Source of the DNA: Cristatella mucedo
Lineage: Eukaryota; Bryozoa; Phylactolaemata; Cristatellidae
DNA length: 64,000 bases
Assembly (NCBI GenBank): GCA_009760855.2
Contig: WPIO01000091.1
Span: 184,001-248,000 of the forward strand
Direction of reading: 5' to 3'
The notes under the pieces were generated by a model. It was not told the DNA's origin. It was given only the letters and a program-made list of their open reading frames with translations, and did no database searches. This document shows positions 21,796 through 33,629 of this stretch, piece by piece; position 1 is the first letter of the stretch; each line of letters starts with the position of its first letter. A program made the translations under genes and the position numbers.

Positions 21796-22059
21796 CCGCT
21801 ACCTAATAGCCCTAGTGACCTCTACTTACCGCACATACGGCCATGACCACGGGTCAGACCCGGCTCAGCTGGCGACCCACATCACACTTCAGTCAACCTG
21901 TCCCAGCCATCCGAACCTAGTCAGGGTATAAGAGTACCTCGGAAAAACTGAAGCGAACATGGTGAAGTTTTTTCATTTCAGCCATGCTAAAAGTACGAAT
22001 AGGCTAAGCTCCAGCGAGAGAGGTAGCGTTTTGGCAGGCAGAGAGAGTAAAAGTACAAA

Positions 22060-22770
22060 TCTTTAGAGTAAATGTCAGAAAAATGTAAACAACATCGTTC
22101 AGGCATTGGAATTTTTTTTACGTTACTTTTCAATCGACAAGTGTGTTAGAAGTAGGTTTGGAAATGGGTACACAAAATTTCTAAGACTTTCACCTAGAGG
22201 AAAAACCTTTTATTCAAACCATGTTCTACCCGGATGTATAGCGAGTCAAATAGTAATAACAATACACAATTTCAACCGATATGGGACTTTTATCCCAACT
22301 TTCAAAACCTTTGTATATCGAGGTGTATACGCGAATCTTGCTGAGGGGCATGCTCGTGGCTTCTAAACAGCTTAATTCTAAGGATGGGCTGAGTACGCAG
22401 TCTAATGTCCAGAAGCGGGTTTTCTGCAGATCGCGGACGTGTAAATCACAAAGTATTTAACAGAAATCAGAAATTGTTCTGTAATTATATGAAATAATCA
22501 AATATGAGTTACCATAGCAATTAGAGAATAGCGTCGCATCCGTTGGCGACTTTATTCGGCTTTGAGCCTAATGTGCTCGATTTTAACGATCCACATAACG
22601 GTGAATGCGTTTGATGACCAAGGCCTTGTTGCACTTTTTACCGATAGGAGAGAGATTTAATTTTTAAAGGGAACCATGCAAACAATTACATATATTTGAC
22701 ACGTGTACGTTATCCGCTCTGTAATTATTATTGGGAGGTAAGGAAGGCGTCTCTACGTGCAAGTACTGTA
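22060..22770. other. Unassigned DNA
   Basis: AT-rich. An 86-codon frame at 22106-22366 has no recognisable motif and no context supporting a gene. Confidence 0.4.
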
Positions 22771-22777
22771 TGCGTAT

Positions 22778-23077
22778 TTACTCTGAAGATGTACGCTTCT
22801 GCAGCAGACGGATAAGACCCAAGAAGTAAGGCTCTTCTTGACCCAGGTCGTGCAGTTGACTCCTTTTGTGTTTGATCTGCCATTGCCCTCGCAAGGCCAA
22901 ATCAGCTAACATGTAAAATTTTCCAACGTAATGACCAGCCATGCTATTTGCTAGCTGACAAAAGAAAGCATCCAGCCGAAGTTGACAGCTGCGGAAAAAG
23001 ATATTCGGCTGTTCCTTCGAACTCTCTGGTTCGATGCTGTGTCGCATAGTAACACGAGCCTTTGTGGCGCCAAAGAG
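22778..23077 (-). CDS. Unassigned 99-codon open frame, protein-like
   Basis: Minus-strand frame of about 99 codons, with an internal Met at 23045-23047 (MRHSIEPESSKEQ) and a stop at 22778. It reads CQLRLDAFFCQLANSMAG, FYMLADLALRGQWQIKH and LGLIRLLQKRTSSE. Composition is balanced and of normal complexity. Family not recognised; no neighbouring transposon of the same strand explains it. It could be a host exon, an unrecognised transposon protein, or chance. Confidence 0.22.
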   Translation of the reverse strand, partial: LFGATKARVTMRHSIEPESSKEQPNIFFRSCQLRLDAFFCQLANSMAGHYVGKFYMLADLALRGQWQIKHKRSQLHDLGQEEPYFLGLIRLLQKRTSSE

Positions 23078-23147
23078 TCATAACCCCTGCGTCCATCGCT
23101 TGACTTATCCCTTAATTAGCAGTTAGCACTCCTTCTAAATTGCAATT

Positions 23148-23718
23148 GATAATCATAATAACAATAACGCACTTAATAAAGCTACCTCAGAGAACCCCTT
23201 TCCAGGTGCTTTTCAACGGCAGCAAGGGTAACCATATCACATGGATAGCTGAAGTATGCTCGATAAACAACAAGAATAAATATGGTTGCGGGTGACATTC
23301 ACAGGGTCAGCACGAATTTGTGGTCATTGGCAGCATGCACAGTGTCAGCACGCATAAGCACATACAGGATTAATCGCAGGGACTCACTAAATGCTGTCAT
23401 GAATACGTTCGTTTTGAATTCCTTTTGAAATACAGTCAAGTCAGGGGATGTCGTGACGGATGTCGGTAATAAGTTCCAGGCTTTTAGATCATACGAACTA
23501 AAAGTACGATCTCCAAAGTATATGAGATTTGCATGAGGTACGGGAGGACAGTTAGATTACGAAAAGCGGGTTGGACGATGCTTAGCCCTGTGTGACAGTA
23601 GATCTGACAGGTAAGTTGGCTCCAAAGAATGGAGTGACCTAAAAGTGAGTTACACAAACCTTGTATTTGATCCGTGGCTTGACAGGTAGATAGTGCAGGT
23701 CGACGAGAAGTGGTGCGA
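23148..23718 (-). mobile_element. LINE-A copy, tandem pair member 1
   Basis: Reverse-strand copy starting at a decayed tail (aataacaataacgcacttaataaagctacctcagagaaccc). It runs through the GTGACATTCACAGGGTCAGCA blocks and the coding tail to gtcgacgagaagtggtgcg. At 23718 it is cut by the tail of the next copy. Confidence 0.78.
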
Positions 23719-24462
23719 TAATGATAATAATAATAATATTGCTCTTGATAAAGAGCCCCCAGAGAACTCAATCTCTTACTAGGCCCTTTACATTTGCTGC
23801 AAAGGGAAACGCGTTTGAATCGTGAGTAACATCACGCTTGATGGACAACATAAACAACGTGGTTAGAGGTGTCATGCACAGGGTCAGCATGCATATTTGG
23901 TTAGTGGCAGCATGCACAGTGTCAGCACGCTTAAGCACATGAAGGACAAATCACAGGTACCCACTAAATGCTGTCCTAAATAGGTAAGTTTTTAAGTTCT
24001 TTTTAAATGCAGTCAAGTCAGGCGATGTTCTGACGCAAGTAGGGAGGGAGTTTCAGGCTTTGGGAGCATACGAACTAATTGCACGGTCTCCACAGGATTT
24101 GAGTTTTGTACAAGATAGTGGTAAACTGTTGGATTCCGAAAAGAAGGTAATACGATGCTTGGCCGAGTGGGGAGTAGATCTGAGAGATAGGCTGGAGCCA
24201 AGAATGAAGTGACCTAAAGGTGAGCGACAAAACTTTTAAGTCGACCCGTCGCTTGACTGGTACCTAGCGCAGGTCGTCAAGAAGTGGTGTGAGGTGGCAA
24301 CTGCGATCCTCACAACAGTCAAGCCTAGCTGCAGAGTTTTGCACCAGCTGTAATCGCCTAATTGCACATGCCGGTAGGCGAGCAAGCAGTGAGTTACAAA
24401 AGTCCAGTCGGGATGTCATAAATGCATGGACCAAGTTGGACGTGGTATCCTTCTCTAAACCA
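23718..24462 (-). mobile_element. LINE-A copy, tandem pair member 2
   Basis: Reverse-strand copy whose (TAA)n tail (23720-23737) abuts copy 1. The hairpin, 3' untranslated region and C-terminal coding tail (APAYLSDLL, RNPTVYHYL on the minus strand) are visible but frameshifted. It ends abruptly at about 24462, where forward LINE-B reverse transcriptase begins. Confidence 0.82.
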
Positions 24463-25400
24463 TTCCAAATTCACATTTATGATGAGGATACACAGTATAC
24501 AAGCTGCATTCGTCTGTATTCAACTGTATTCGTCACTCAAACTGTCGGGATCTGCTGCAGCAACTGCTAAAGTGCATGCTCGCTTTGCCAACATTCAAGT
24601 CTGGATTTCTGAAAACATCTTGAAACTAAATGAAGATAAACCCTAAACTGCTTCTCAGAGGACTCGCTAAGCGTGTCACTTGATTAACAGACTTTGGTCT
24701 TCTAATAGGTAATGTTGTTTTGCGACCTTCACCATGTGCTCGAAAGTTAAGCGTCGTTTTTGATAGCTGCCTAAATTCTAAGAGTTTAATTCAAAAGACT
24801 AATTTTACAGCTCGCTACGATGCCCTTTTCCTATCTAAGACCAGGACCTCTCTTCGATTGTTACTTGCAAGATATGTAACTAGCTCCTTAGTTGTGTCTT
24901 GGCTTGAATATTGAAATTCCCTTTTGGCTAGCCTACCAACTCAGCAACTTGGCCACTGCAGCTGGCTCTGAATATAGCTACTAGGCTAGTTTTTTAAGTC
25001 CCAGAGGTTCTACCACGTGACTCACTTGCAAAGAGCTTAGGATGGTTGCCGGTCGATTTAACGGATACAGAGAAACGTTCTTACGCTGACCCACAAGGCT
25101 TAGTTCTGGCGTACCTAGCTGAACTGCTGCACCAATTTCAGCCTCCTCTTGCCCTCAGGTCCTACATGGACAATAAGTTAGCTATTCCATTCTTCCACTT
25201 AAAGGGACCATTGGCGACAGAAGCTTGACCTCTGCAGGTCCAAGGCTGTGGAACTCGCTTGCACAATTTTCAGGCAACGACCACTACTTTCGGGCTGCCG
25301 ACTATGGCAGATCCTTTTCATCGGTTCTTAGCTGCTATTTCCATGCTACTCACTACTTCAAATGCTCTCTTGATTCTGCTATGCTTTGCAATTTCTAATA
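24463..25400 (+). mobile_element. LINE-B forward copy from RT motif C to C-terminus
   Basis: The first bases read FQIHIYDEDTQY, which is the reverse transcriptase motif C (consensus YADDTQLY) with the first catalytic Asp changed to Glu. Then come ANIQVWISENILKLNEDKP near 24590, SLRLLLARYVTSSLVVSWLEY near 24855, LGWLPVDLTDTEKRSY near 25030 and LAYLAELLHQFQPPLALRS near 25110. The last part matches LINE-B at 21235-21795. Several frameshifts. The 5' boundary is exactly at the end of a reverse-strand LINE-A. Confidence 0.72.
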
Positions 25401-27765
25401 TTTGCCTGAGATGACGTCTGTTGGCTACCAAATGCGTACTGAAAGCCGCTTAAGCTGTGAGTATGCTATACAAAAATCTTCGGCGTAACACCCACGTTAT
25501 CTTAATGGCTTTATGAAGTTACAGACGGAGATACCTTACATTACATTACCGCTACCATACTCTGTAGATGAAAATGAAACCTTTTAAAATCATGTAAAAT
25601 GCTGAAATGAAATAACATTGCTAGTGGCAACACAAATCATAGCCGTTTAAAATATTGTTGGGGTGTTTATGCAGGTTACACTAGGAATTTTTTTTAATTA
25701 GCCCCCTGTAATCTGTATCATTTCTGCAAAAAGTTCTTCCTGGTTGCTGATGAATGCACTTTCTAAACTTGCAAAATCTTTTTGAAAACAAAATGCCTTG
25801 TTATTTTTTATTACTAACCTATATCAAGGCATAATGTATGATAAAAATATGATAAAATGATATATGATATGATAATGATATGATATGATAAATATGATGA
25901 TATGATATGATACGATATGATAATAATATGCATAATATCATAAAAAAATCAAAGACTTATTTTTAGCAACTACTTTCTGCCTCTACCTCTATCATTTATA
26001 TAGCAAGCACAATCTCGGCAGCTACAATAAGGTGAGTGATATAGCTACACTGAAGTCTAGAAGGCCCCCTATTCTTCTAGGGGCCCAACTGAATGTTTGT
26101 CTTTTTGATCCTCGTTCAACTTACACAAACCCACATTAATAAATGACCCTATTTCTGAAAAAGACGTTTACCGACGTGCCTTAACCGAAGCAACGCTGAA
26201 GTCAATAAGATGCCCGGCTAGTAACAAACCAACCCCGACAGGCTACTTCTTTTTCGCAGCATTACATCAATAAAAGCTGGAAGCGAAGTCACTATTGTTA
26301 TCGGCATATTTTAAACTGTCAAGCCGTTTGACATCCTCTTTATATGGCCTTTCTAATCTATGGTTTTGAGTTCACGCGACAAAAACCTGGCAATAGTGGC
26401 AGTAGTCGGTCCTATCCAGGTACCAACTCCGGCTTTATATAAGATTTCTCTCATCTTATTGCGATTATGTGTGCTTAAAATCAATGCTTCCTCGTTATGG
26501 TTGATGCCAACATTCATTTGATAACTTATCTGATGTCTTCATTATCAAGTTTAGTGCACTCTTTGTCTCTTTTTTCACGTGGTTTTTAAGTGCATCAAGT
26601 GTCAAACACCAGACCAATTTTTCTCCTACATTTACAAGCTATCATCACCAATCATTACTAAATTCTGCTAATCTGACCATATGCTGATCTTATTCAGCCT
26701 ACAATGTGTGCTCTCCTCTTCATGTGAAATTACTTCATAATCGCAAAACCTTGAGAACCTTGACATCGATGCTGTCCATGCGAGAATATCTGCTTGCCTC
26801 AGCTGCTTAATTCCCCTTCCACATGTTATCATTGGTAGATTGCTACAAAAACTCGACACTAGCTGATCTACTTGACGATTGTAAACCTCTGAATAAAACA
26901 CTGTGAGCCCTAGCACAGACAACCTATGGCTTTCGGCAGACATAGAACTAGCTAGGCCCACTAAGTGCAAGCTTGAAAAAACAAGCAAACGTTTTGGACT
27001 GACTATCCATTGTTATATACAGGAGAACTACAGTGAAGCCAAATAATAAATCCTAGCACAGTTCAAGTCCAGCTTCTATAAAGAAACGTATCATTGACTA
27101 ACGGATGCCCTTTAAACAAATATTATTGTCTGTGATTGATCATCTCTCTAACCGCAGCCAGGTTAGCTCCTTACATGGCAATAATCGTGATGATCTAGCT
27201 ATTTGTTTTTGTGGCTTCTTTTCATCAAGATGTGCAGTGCACTCACATAGTATGTATGGCTTTATGGATTTACGTACGGAGATACATACAAGATTAACAA
27301 CATCATGTAGTCCATTCCTAGGGTGGAAGCATCTCTGCTTAAATCTGGCACCACGTTTTCATTATGCACCTCATAGTCATTATTCAAGCAGGCCTCAAAT
27401 GAACTGTTTCTGAAGTTTGCATACTCATCAAAGAAGATAACTAGACCTCTAGACCCTACGCATACTGCCTTGTTTTTACGATTCACTGATCTGCTGCTGC
27501 CATGCTTAAGTAACGCCATAAATATTTCTTTGGCCTTCGGTCATGTCCCAGCACGTGTCGAAAGTATGTAGCCAGGCACACGCTCAAGAATGCAAAACTA
27601 AAGCAAGAGCACTTATGCAAATTCCACACAGCTTCCCGTCTCCTATTCCTATTAAAGACACTAAAAAGAGGCATGACAGACTGGCTGGACACATACTTAA
27701 ACTTCAAACCATCCCAGAAAGCTCATGTGTGGTTTAAGAGCTAATCAATATACATAGTTAGAATT
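25401..27765. other. Unassigned AT-rich DNA
   Basis: Includes an ATGAT/ATATG tandem tract at 25840-25930. Open frames of 85-106 codons at 26668-26988 and 27262-27519 (minus) and 27105-27413 (plus) overlap on opposite strands and show no known motif. The 27262-27707 minus region reads protein-like in parts (GLVIFFDEYANFRNSSFEA), but I could not assign it. Confidence 0.4.
25840..25932. repeat. ATGATATGAT-type tandem repeat
   Basis: About 90 bp built from TGATA and AATATG units (tatgataaaatgatatatgatatgataatgatatgatatg). Irregular short period of 5-10 bp. Confidence 0.85.
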
Positions 27766-27769
27766 GCAT

Positions 27770-29168
27770 TGACTTATAACCACCTACTTAGGAATGAAGA
27801 CATTGGTAGAGTCTCTCTGCTTTTTTGGCTCTCTCTTTTGGAAGGTATTGATAACATTGATCACCAAGTTTTCTTGGGTGCGTCTCAACGGTGCCTTGGA
27901 ATCTCTAGCACTGCACTTAGCAGTTTAGGTACTGTATCAGTGGGAGACTCCGGTAGAGTGAAATAAATAGACACAGATCATTCAATCAACTACTGAGGCA
28001 TGGATTACTTCAGGGCTCTGCTCTTGGTAAGCAGACTTTCTTTCGAGAGAAAAGTTATTTTTACAGTTTAGACTTTCAGTCTTTCCGGAGTGATCGCTAG
28101 GCTCATCACAGGCTCTTACTCCTATGCAAGAGACACTCAATTGTGCCATTGGTTTGATCTCTACATGCCCTTCTGCAAGTCAAATTATCTCAACTCCTTG
28201 TTGCATGTATTGATAACTTTCGAACATTGATGGCTGCAAAATTTCGTTAATTGAATGACGATAAAAAGTAAATCACTGTTTATAGACGAAACCATGTGTG
28301 ATTAGTAAGTTGGAAACATAAACGCCCACAATTGGATCTGATTTCATCCGTCCTGTTGAATCTGCAGAAAATGTAGGTGTCCTGATGTAAAGTTACCTCT
28401 CCTTAAACGACCTCATCCGTTCCGCAGTCATGTTTGCTTACTTTAGCTTAATTGCATTGATAAAGCCTGGGCTTGCTTAGACAGGAATAACACATCTAAA
28501 TTTGTCCAACCATCTCGACTTCTGTGACTCACTGTTTGCTGGTCTACTGGCCTGTACACTCAGACCCTTACAGCTTGCAGCTGGGCTTGTCTGTCATGAG
28601 CATGGCAGTTGCCACATCACAACACTTCTCCTCGACCCACACTGGCTCCAGTCAAGCAAAAATCGACTTCTAGGTTTTGTCTCTCAATTTAAGTTCCTTC
28701 ACTCTTTTAGCTTCAGCCTACCTATCAGAGCTAATCCAGCACCAGGCTAAGCGTCGAGCCACCTGCTTTTCGGAATCTGTTCTGCCCTACTCCGTACAAG
28801 TCGCAAATCGTTATGAGACTGTGACTATAGTTCTTATGCTCTCAAAGCCTAGAACTTACTCTATATTGGCATCAGGACACCTACTGACTTGATCACAATT
28901 GAGAGGACACTAAAAACGCACATATTTATCATAGCATTTAGTGGTTCCCTGTGACTCGTCATATATATGCTTAAACGTGTTGATACTGTGCATGCTGCCA
29001 TTAACCAAACTTGCATGCTGACTTCGTGCATGGCACCCATAACCTTGTTTTCTCGTTATTTATTGAACATGCTATCACTCAGCATTTAATTGTGCTACCT
29101 TTTCTGCAAATCTCAAATGCCTAGAACAAGATTTAGTTATCTGAGGGTGCCATATCTAATGTATTATG
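27770..29168 (+). mobile_element. LINE-A, longest forward copy with RT motifs
   Basis: It reaches the reverse transcriptase motif A region: GRVSLLFWLSLLEGIDNIDH near 27810. The consensus is LLDLSAAFDTIDH, so the catalytic FD is lost. Motif C near 28125 reads ARDTQLC, where YADDTQLY is expected. The C-terminal tail follows (NHLDFCDSLFAGLLACTLR near 28510, APAYLSEL-like block near 28690). The GGTGACATGCA-type blocks and the hairpin region follow (ctcaaatgcctagaacaagatttagttatctgag), ending at about 29168. Length is about 1.4 kb with many stops. Confidence 0.8.
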
Positions 29169-29194
29169 GTTTTCTTGTTACGATTCCAATACAA

Positions 29195-29405
29195 TAATAA
29201 TAATACATTTGAGAAAGCACCCTTAGAGAACATAAACTCTTTCTATACGCTTTGCATTTGCTGCAATGGAAACTCGATCGAGTGGTGAGTGGTATCATTC
29301 TTGATAAACATCAGGAATACAAAGACTAGAGATGACATACACAGGATCAGCTGGCACATGTCGTTTGTGGCAGCAGCAACGGTGCCAGGACGCATGAGCA
29401 CAGCA
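29195..29405 (-). mobile_element. LINE-A 3' end
   Basis: Starts with caataataataatac (tail), gagaaagcacccttagagaacataaactctttctatacgc (hairpin), then the 3' untranslated region up to about 29405. It lies tail to tail with the forward copy ending at 29168. Confidence 0.75.
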
Positions 29406-29689
29406 TTGTGTCAGCGGAAGCCTCCCATTTTAAAGCGGTCCTCACAGTTTAATAGAGTATATCAATTGGGATAATGTATAGATGACACTGCACACATGTT
29501 TGCAGCTTCTGCAGCCACGAAAGCATGGGGCGTTTTTGACGGAACTCCTTACATTACCAAGTGCTGCACTGTTGCAGCCATAGATTACGGTAGCCTGAGT
29601 CTCTAAAAAGAAAGCTAAACTAAAAACTTAACTGGACCAATTGATGGACGAGGCAGAACAGAAGTGGCCAAACTTTTTACACGTTGCTA

Positions 29690-29798
29690 AGTTTTTACAT
29701 AGCGTGACGTAATATAACGTACCCTGTAAAGCGCCAAGAAAGATATTGAGTTCTCTGAGGGCACTTTACCGAAGGTATTTTTATTGTTATTATCTCCA
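29690..29798 (+). mobile_element. LINE-A 3' tail only
   Basis: Forward terminal hairpin region (ccctgtaaagcgccaagaaagatattgagttctctgagggcac) followed by tttttattgttattat. About 100 bp, extreme 5' truncation. Confidence 0.75.
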
Positions 29799-30119
29799 TC
29801 CCCAACTCCGTTAAGACTATGTGAACGTTACGCAATAGACTTTGCTTAGCCCACTCCCTGCATTAATGGCTTTCGGTAGCCATCGGACTTTATCTCACGA
29901 AAAAAAGAGTGACAACCATAGCTGAGTTAGCATAGCAGTTGCGGTGGTGAGTAACATGGAAATAAATCCAGATGCGGGAAAATATGTCCCATAGTCGGAA
30001 GCAGGAGAGTAGTTTCGACAACTAAATTGCAAGCATGTGGTGACAGTAGCACAATAGCATCACCTTTTAGAGGAGAAACGCCATCTAGTCGAGTCACAGG
30101 ATTAGGGTGTTCTATTAGC

Positions 30120-30905
30120 AGAGGTTTAGTTTTGTGGTCGTTTAGTTTAGTTTAATTTGCCGACATTCAGGATCAAGTATCAGCGAGGTAAGAGTTGAAT
30201 TTATTAGTGACGGCATCATATGGCGAAGGTTTAAATAAAAAGTTCAGCTGGACATCTTCATCGTAAAAGTTTTATCCTATTGTACGGGTTCAAATCTCCG
30301 GAGGTTGGCTATGAACTGAAAAGAGCAACTGACCAAAGTTGAACCGTTGAGGCACTCTACATGTGACTAGTCTGATTAATAAGACCTGACCCTACAGGAA
30401 ACTGATTGAAATCAATCGGAAAAGTACGAATTTAATCACGGCAGTGCCTCCTTGCCTGCAGGACCGATGGTTGTTGTCAATCAACAAAGTAGGACGTCGT
30501 GATCAATGCTGTCGAAGGCAGCTGATAGATCTAGAACAACTATGGCAGAGGCATTCGAGTCATCGTTGCTGCAGAGGATGTCGTTGGTTAAACGAAGGAA
30601 CGCAGTTTCAGTGGACTTCTGCCATTGGAACCCTGATTAAAATTTCTCTGACACTTTATTCTATGCAACATGTGTTACCAGCTGTATAGTGATAATTCGT
30701 TCAAGTATAGTTGAAAAAAGAAGAAAACGGGAAACTGGGTGGTAGTATGTAATTACTCAGTAAATAATATTTGGCTTTTCAGGTGTTTGTCCATCGATGG
30801 CCCATTTGAAGCACTTGGGTACATCCTGCGTCTGCCTAAGAAGCAAATATAACCTCAATAATTAATGAACTAAGTTGATCTGACATCGAGAACCAAAGCA
30901 AGGAT
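30120..30905 (-). mobile_element. LINE-C (L2-like) reverse transcriptase remnant
   Basis: Reading the minus strand in order: VPKCFKWAIDGQTPEKPNI (RT motif 0/1) near 30800, STILERIITIQL near 30700, and FQWQKSTETAFLRLTNDILC near 30620. VVLDLSAAFDSIDHDVLL (motif A with intact FD) lies near 30500-30560, CRVPQRFNFGQLLFS (motif B) near 30340, and NFYDEDVQLNF (motif C, Glu for Asp) near 30245-30275. The motif set is that of L2/CR1-clade reverse transcriptases and differs from LINE-A. Some frameshifts; motif A is well kept. Confidence 0.85.
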
Positions 30906-31984
30906 GTGTAGGCTGCACAGGAGACGCACTATTTTTTTCTCGACCTTATTAAGGTAGCCACAGTGCATTTATTAACACAGGACAAACTTTTAAGAAGGTT
31001 GTGATTGTGGCCATGCCCACAATGCCGTTCTGCCCAGCTGGACTCAGACAACTCAGCCCGGCCAACGGGTGAGCTGATTGCGACCTTATTAGCAGCTGCA
31101 GTTTTAAAGTATAGGCTGACTAAGCTGGATTAAATCGCAATGGGTCAGCTGTGGTCGCGTAACTAGCTAGTCCTGCAGCAGCAGTCTTTCTGCCTGTGCG
31201 TCGGCCTGTACTCAGGCTATCCACTAGCTCTCCATCCCTCTAGCTAACTTTCTCTTCTCTACTGGTGCTCTAGAGCTGCTTTCACGATGGCTTCTAAATC
31301 AATATGGATGCTCGCTCTCTTGTGTTAGCCTGGGCATGATACAATAGAGCCGCCTTCGTCATCACCAGTACCACAACTGGCTTTTGGGTGCAACGTTCAT
31401 CTTCCTTGAACAGCCATGGTTTGGACGAGCCCACACAAGGTCAAAGGTTGCGATTCCGAAATTGCTTTAGTCAGAAGGAGTGTTATGGAGGCACTTTTTT
31501 TTAGTAAAGAAGGCTGATAGCCTTTCGGCCCTGCGTTATTATCTGGTAATTGAGATCATTCACCATTATCCAGCTAACTGTTTACCATCTTGTAAGTTGG
31601 TTGGGAGTCTGACTTTCAGGACTTCAGTTTTGCAAATGAAAAAAAAACACTGGTTAATTTATGCTCTCAGGTGTAGACTCGTAGGAAGTTTTTGAAATTA
31701 ACTACATCTTTGTCTGACACAGACTTCCTGTAACGGCGTACAAGCCTCGGCTTAACATTGTTCATCTTTTGAAGTTTTTGTAAAATGAAAGGAATCTCCA
31801 CGAAGCTGTACAGAAAATTAATGCACGGCAGCACGCGCACTAAGAGAACTTCTAATTCGTATGCTCACTCCACCAGCAAGGGTATTAAAGCTGTTTACTG
31901 AGTTCGGCAAAGACCGAAGAGACCTGCCTCATAGAAAGATTTCAAAAATTCTCTCGGTCAATGTTTTTGACGTTACACTGCCGT
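30906..31984. other. Unassigned insert between LINE-C endonuclease and RT
   Basis: About 1.1 kb with no recognised motif. In related LINEs the two domains are usually a few hundred bases apart, so several hundred bases here may be a later insertion. No terminal repeats were found by eye. Confidence 0.3.
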
Positions 31985-32275
31985 ACAAAATCCACTTTAC
32001 CTCTATGTGCATAGGATCAGCGACAGTAGACGAGACCGGAAATGGTTCGAGTGGATCAGTGGTTATGAAACAAGATCAGTGCTGCAGGCATCCCTAGTCA
32101 TAAAGAGATCTAGTAGACGGCCAAGGACGGGAGTGATATGATTAACCCATTGAACCGAACCGAAGTTTTTCAGAGATTCAAGAAATGAGCAGATGAAGCT
32201 TTTGCTGGTTGTCAGCTTGAATATTAAATTGTTCTGCAGTCAGTAATAACTTGCCACACCCAATTATTTAAGCTA
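31985..32275 (-). mobile_element. LINE-C endonuclease C-terminal remnant
   Basis: The minus strand reads FICSFLESLKNFGSVQWVNH, then GRLLDLFMTRD and IHSNHF. These correspond to the end of an apurinic-type LINE endonuclease (FLDLLxSFGLxQHV.., HxLDLVITR, SDHxxV). The final catalytic SDH is SNH here. It lies about 1.1 kb upstream (in the element's sense) of the LINE-C reverse transcriptase on the same strand and in the right order, so both are probably one element with an insertion between them. Confidence 0.6.
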
Positions 32276-32279
32276 GGCA

Positions 32280-33625
32280 CTCTGGAAACTCCTCTCTCTA
32301 AACAAGTTTAGACAGCAGAAAGAGTTCGGTATATCACAACAGTAGGAGACACTGTCTTTGATAAATACGTGATTGCAACTAATTCAAACGATAGCCCATA
32401 TGAATCATTAGCCTCAGGTCAAGTTCCAGCGACTCTCATAAAGGCTGCTGCCAGGCCACTGCTTCGAGGGGGTAAATTCAGACAAAATGGTGAATAATTT
32501 CAAGTTGTTTGAAATTCGCGTATTAAAGATAAGCTAGTTATAATCGCAAACCCAAATTTTTGTGATTGTCGGACGACTGAAACATGGCCAATAAAATTGC
32601 TATGTAAGATCAATTTGTAGACAGGAAATAGTTGATCGAGCTCATAAAGATAATTTTCATTGAAAAAAAAACAAAGCCCAAACCGTGGTTTTTCGGCCAA
32701 CTATGTGAATATAAGTTAGTCGGCCCCTAGCGGATCCGAAGTAAATCACTTTGAAAAATGATAACAGGTCCAATTATAAAAACGACGATCCCAGTCGAGA
32801 TCAAACGTCCGGCTGTTAGTATAACAAGATCATGAAAGCGTACACCCAATCGGCCGAGGCAGTGTCCCGTACGGGCTCCTGTACGAGATGGCGGGCAACG
32901 AAAATGAATGTTGCCCCCACATGTGACTTGCGGTGTTGACGACGACTGCTGTATTACATTATATGCAGGCACCGCTAGCGTGGGCGCATGCGTACGTGCG
33001 CCCAAGGAGGTGGTGCTCGGCTCGCCTGTTGGTCGGGCGTAATGGGAAGAGTCTGGGTGGGGCTGAATGAGACTGTGGGTGTGGGCGTGGCCGTGCACAC
33101 AGTCCGGCCTCAGCCTATGGAGTCCAGCCCATAGCAACCGACTATAGACGGCATTCCAAGGCCCACTCCATATTTACTTGGTATAAACATTGTTACATTA
33201 GCATGTTAAATCGGCTCAAAAAACCGGAAGTGACTATATTTCTGCAACTAGACTATCATTAGGGATAATGTATTGAGAATTTACTGTCGCAGGGGCCATC
33301 CGTACCTACGGAGTCCATTACCATAGCGCCTACTGTATTACAGGACAGCTGATCCAGTTTCTTAGCGACCGTAACCGGCGAGGCAATGGCTGTGAGTAGT
33401 CCTTCGTCCTCCCGTCGGTCAGCGTGGTGACTTGGCTGGAACAAGGCTTGGCTGACTTGGCTGACTTGGCTGGAACAACTTGGCGCGTCATTTACTGGAA
33501 GTCGGTCTGAAAATGTGGATTCACTTCTAACTAAAGAAATTGAGGTGGTTTCAAACTGTAATTTATGTCGTTTACAGTTTGATTTGTTTAAATTTAATTA
33601 CAACAAAAACAAACTTACTTGTTAT
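32280..33625. other. Unassigned DNA
   Basis: Contains a 136-codon minus-strand frame (32727-33137) rich in His, Pro, Thr and Arg without recognised motifs, and a short tandem ttggctgact at 33445-33475. Nothing convincing as a gene. Confidence 0.35.
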
Positions 33626-33629
33626 GGGT

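Noticed and set aside
30285-30305. tRNA B-box-like gggttcaaatctcc
   Set aside because: It lies within the LINE-C reverse transcriptase, with no A box at the right distance and no cloverleaf.
32727-33137. 136-codon minus-strand frame as a gene
   Set aside because: Composition is His/Pro/Thr-rich, no recognised motif, and no splice or start context.
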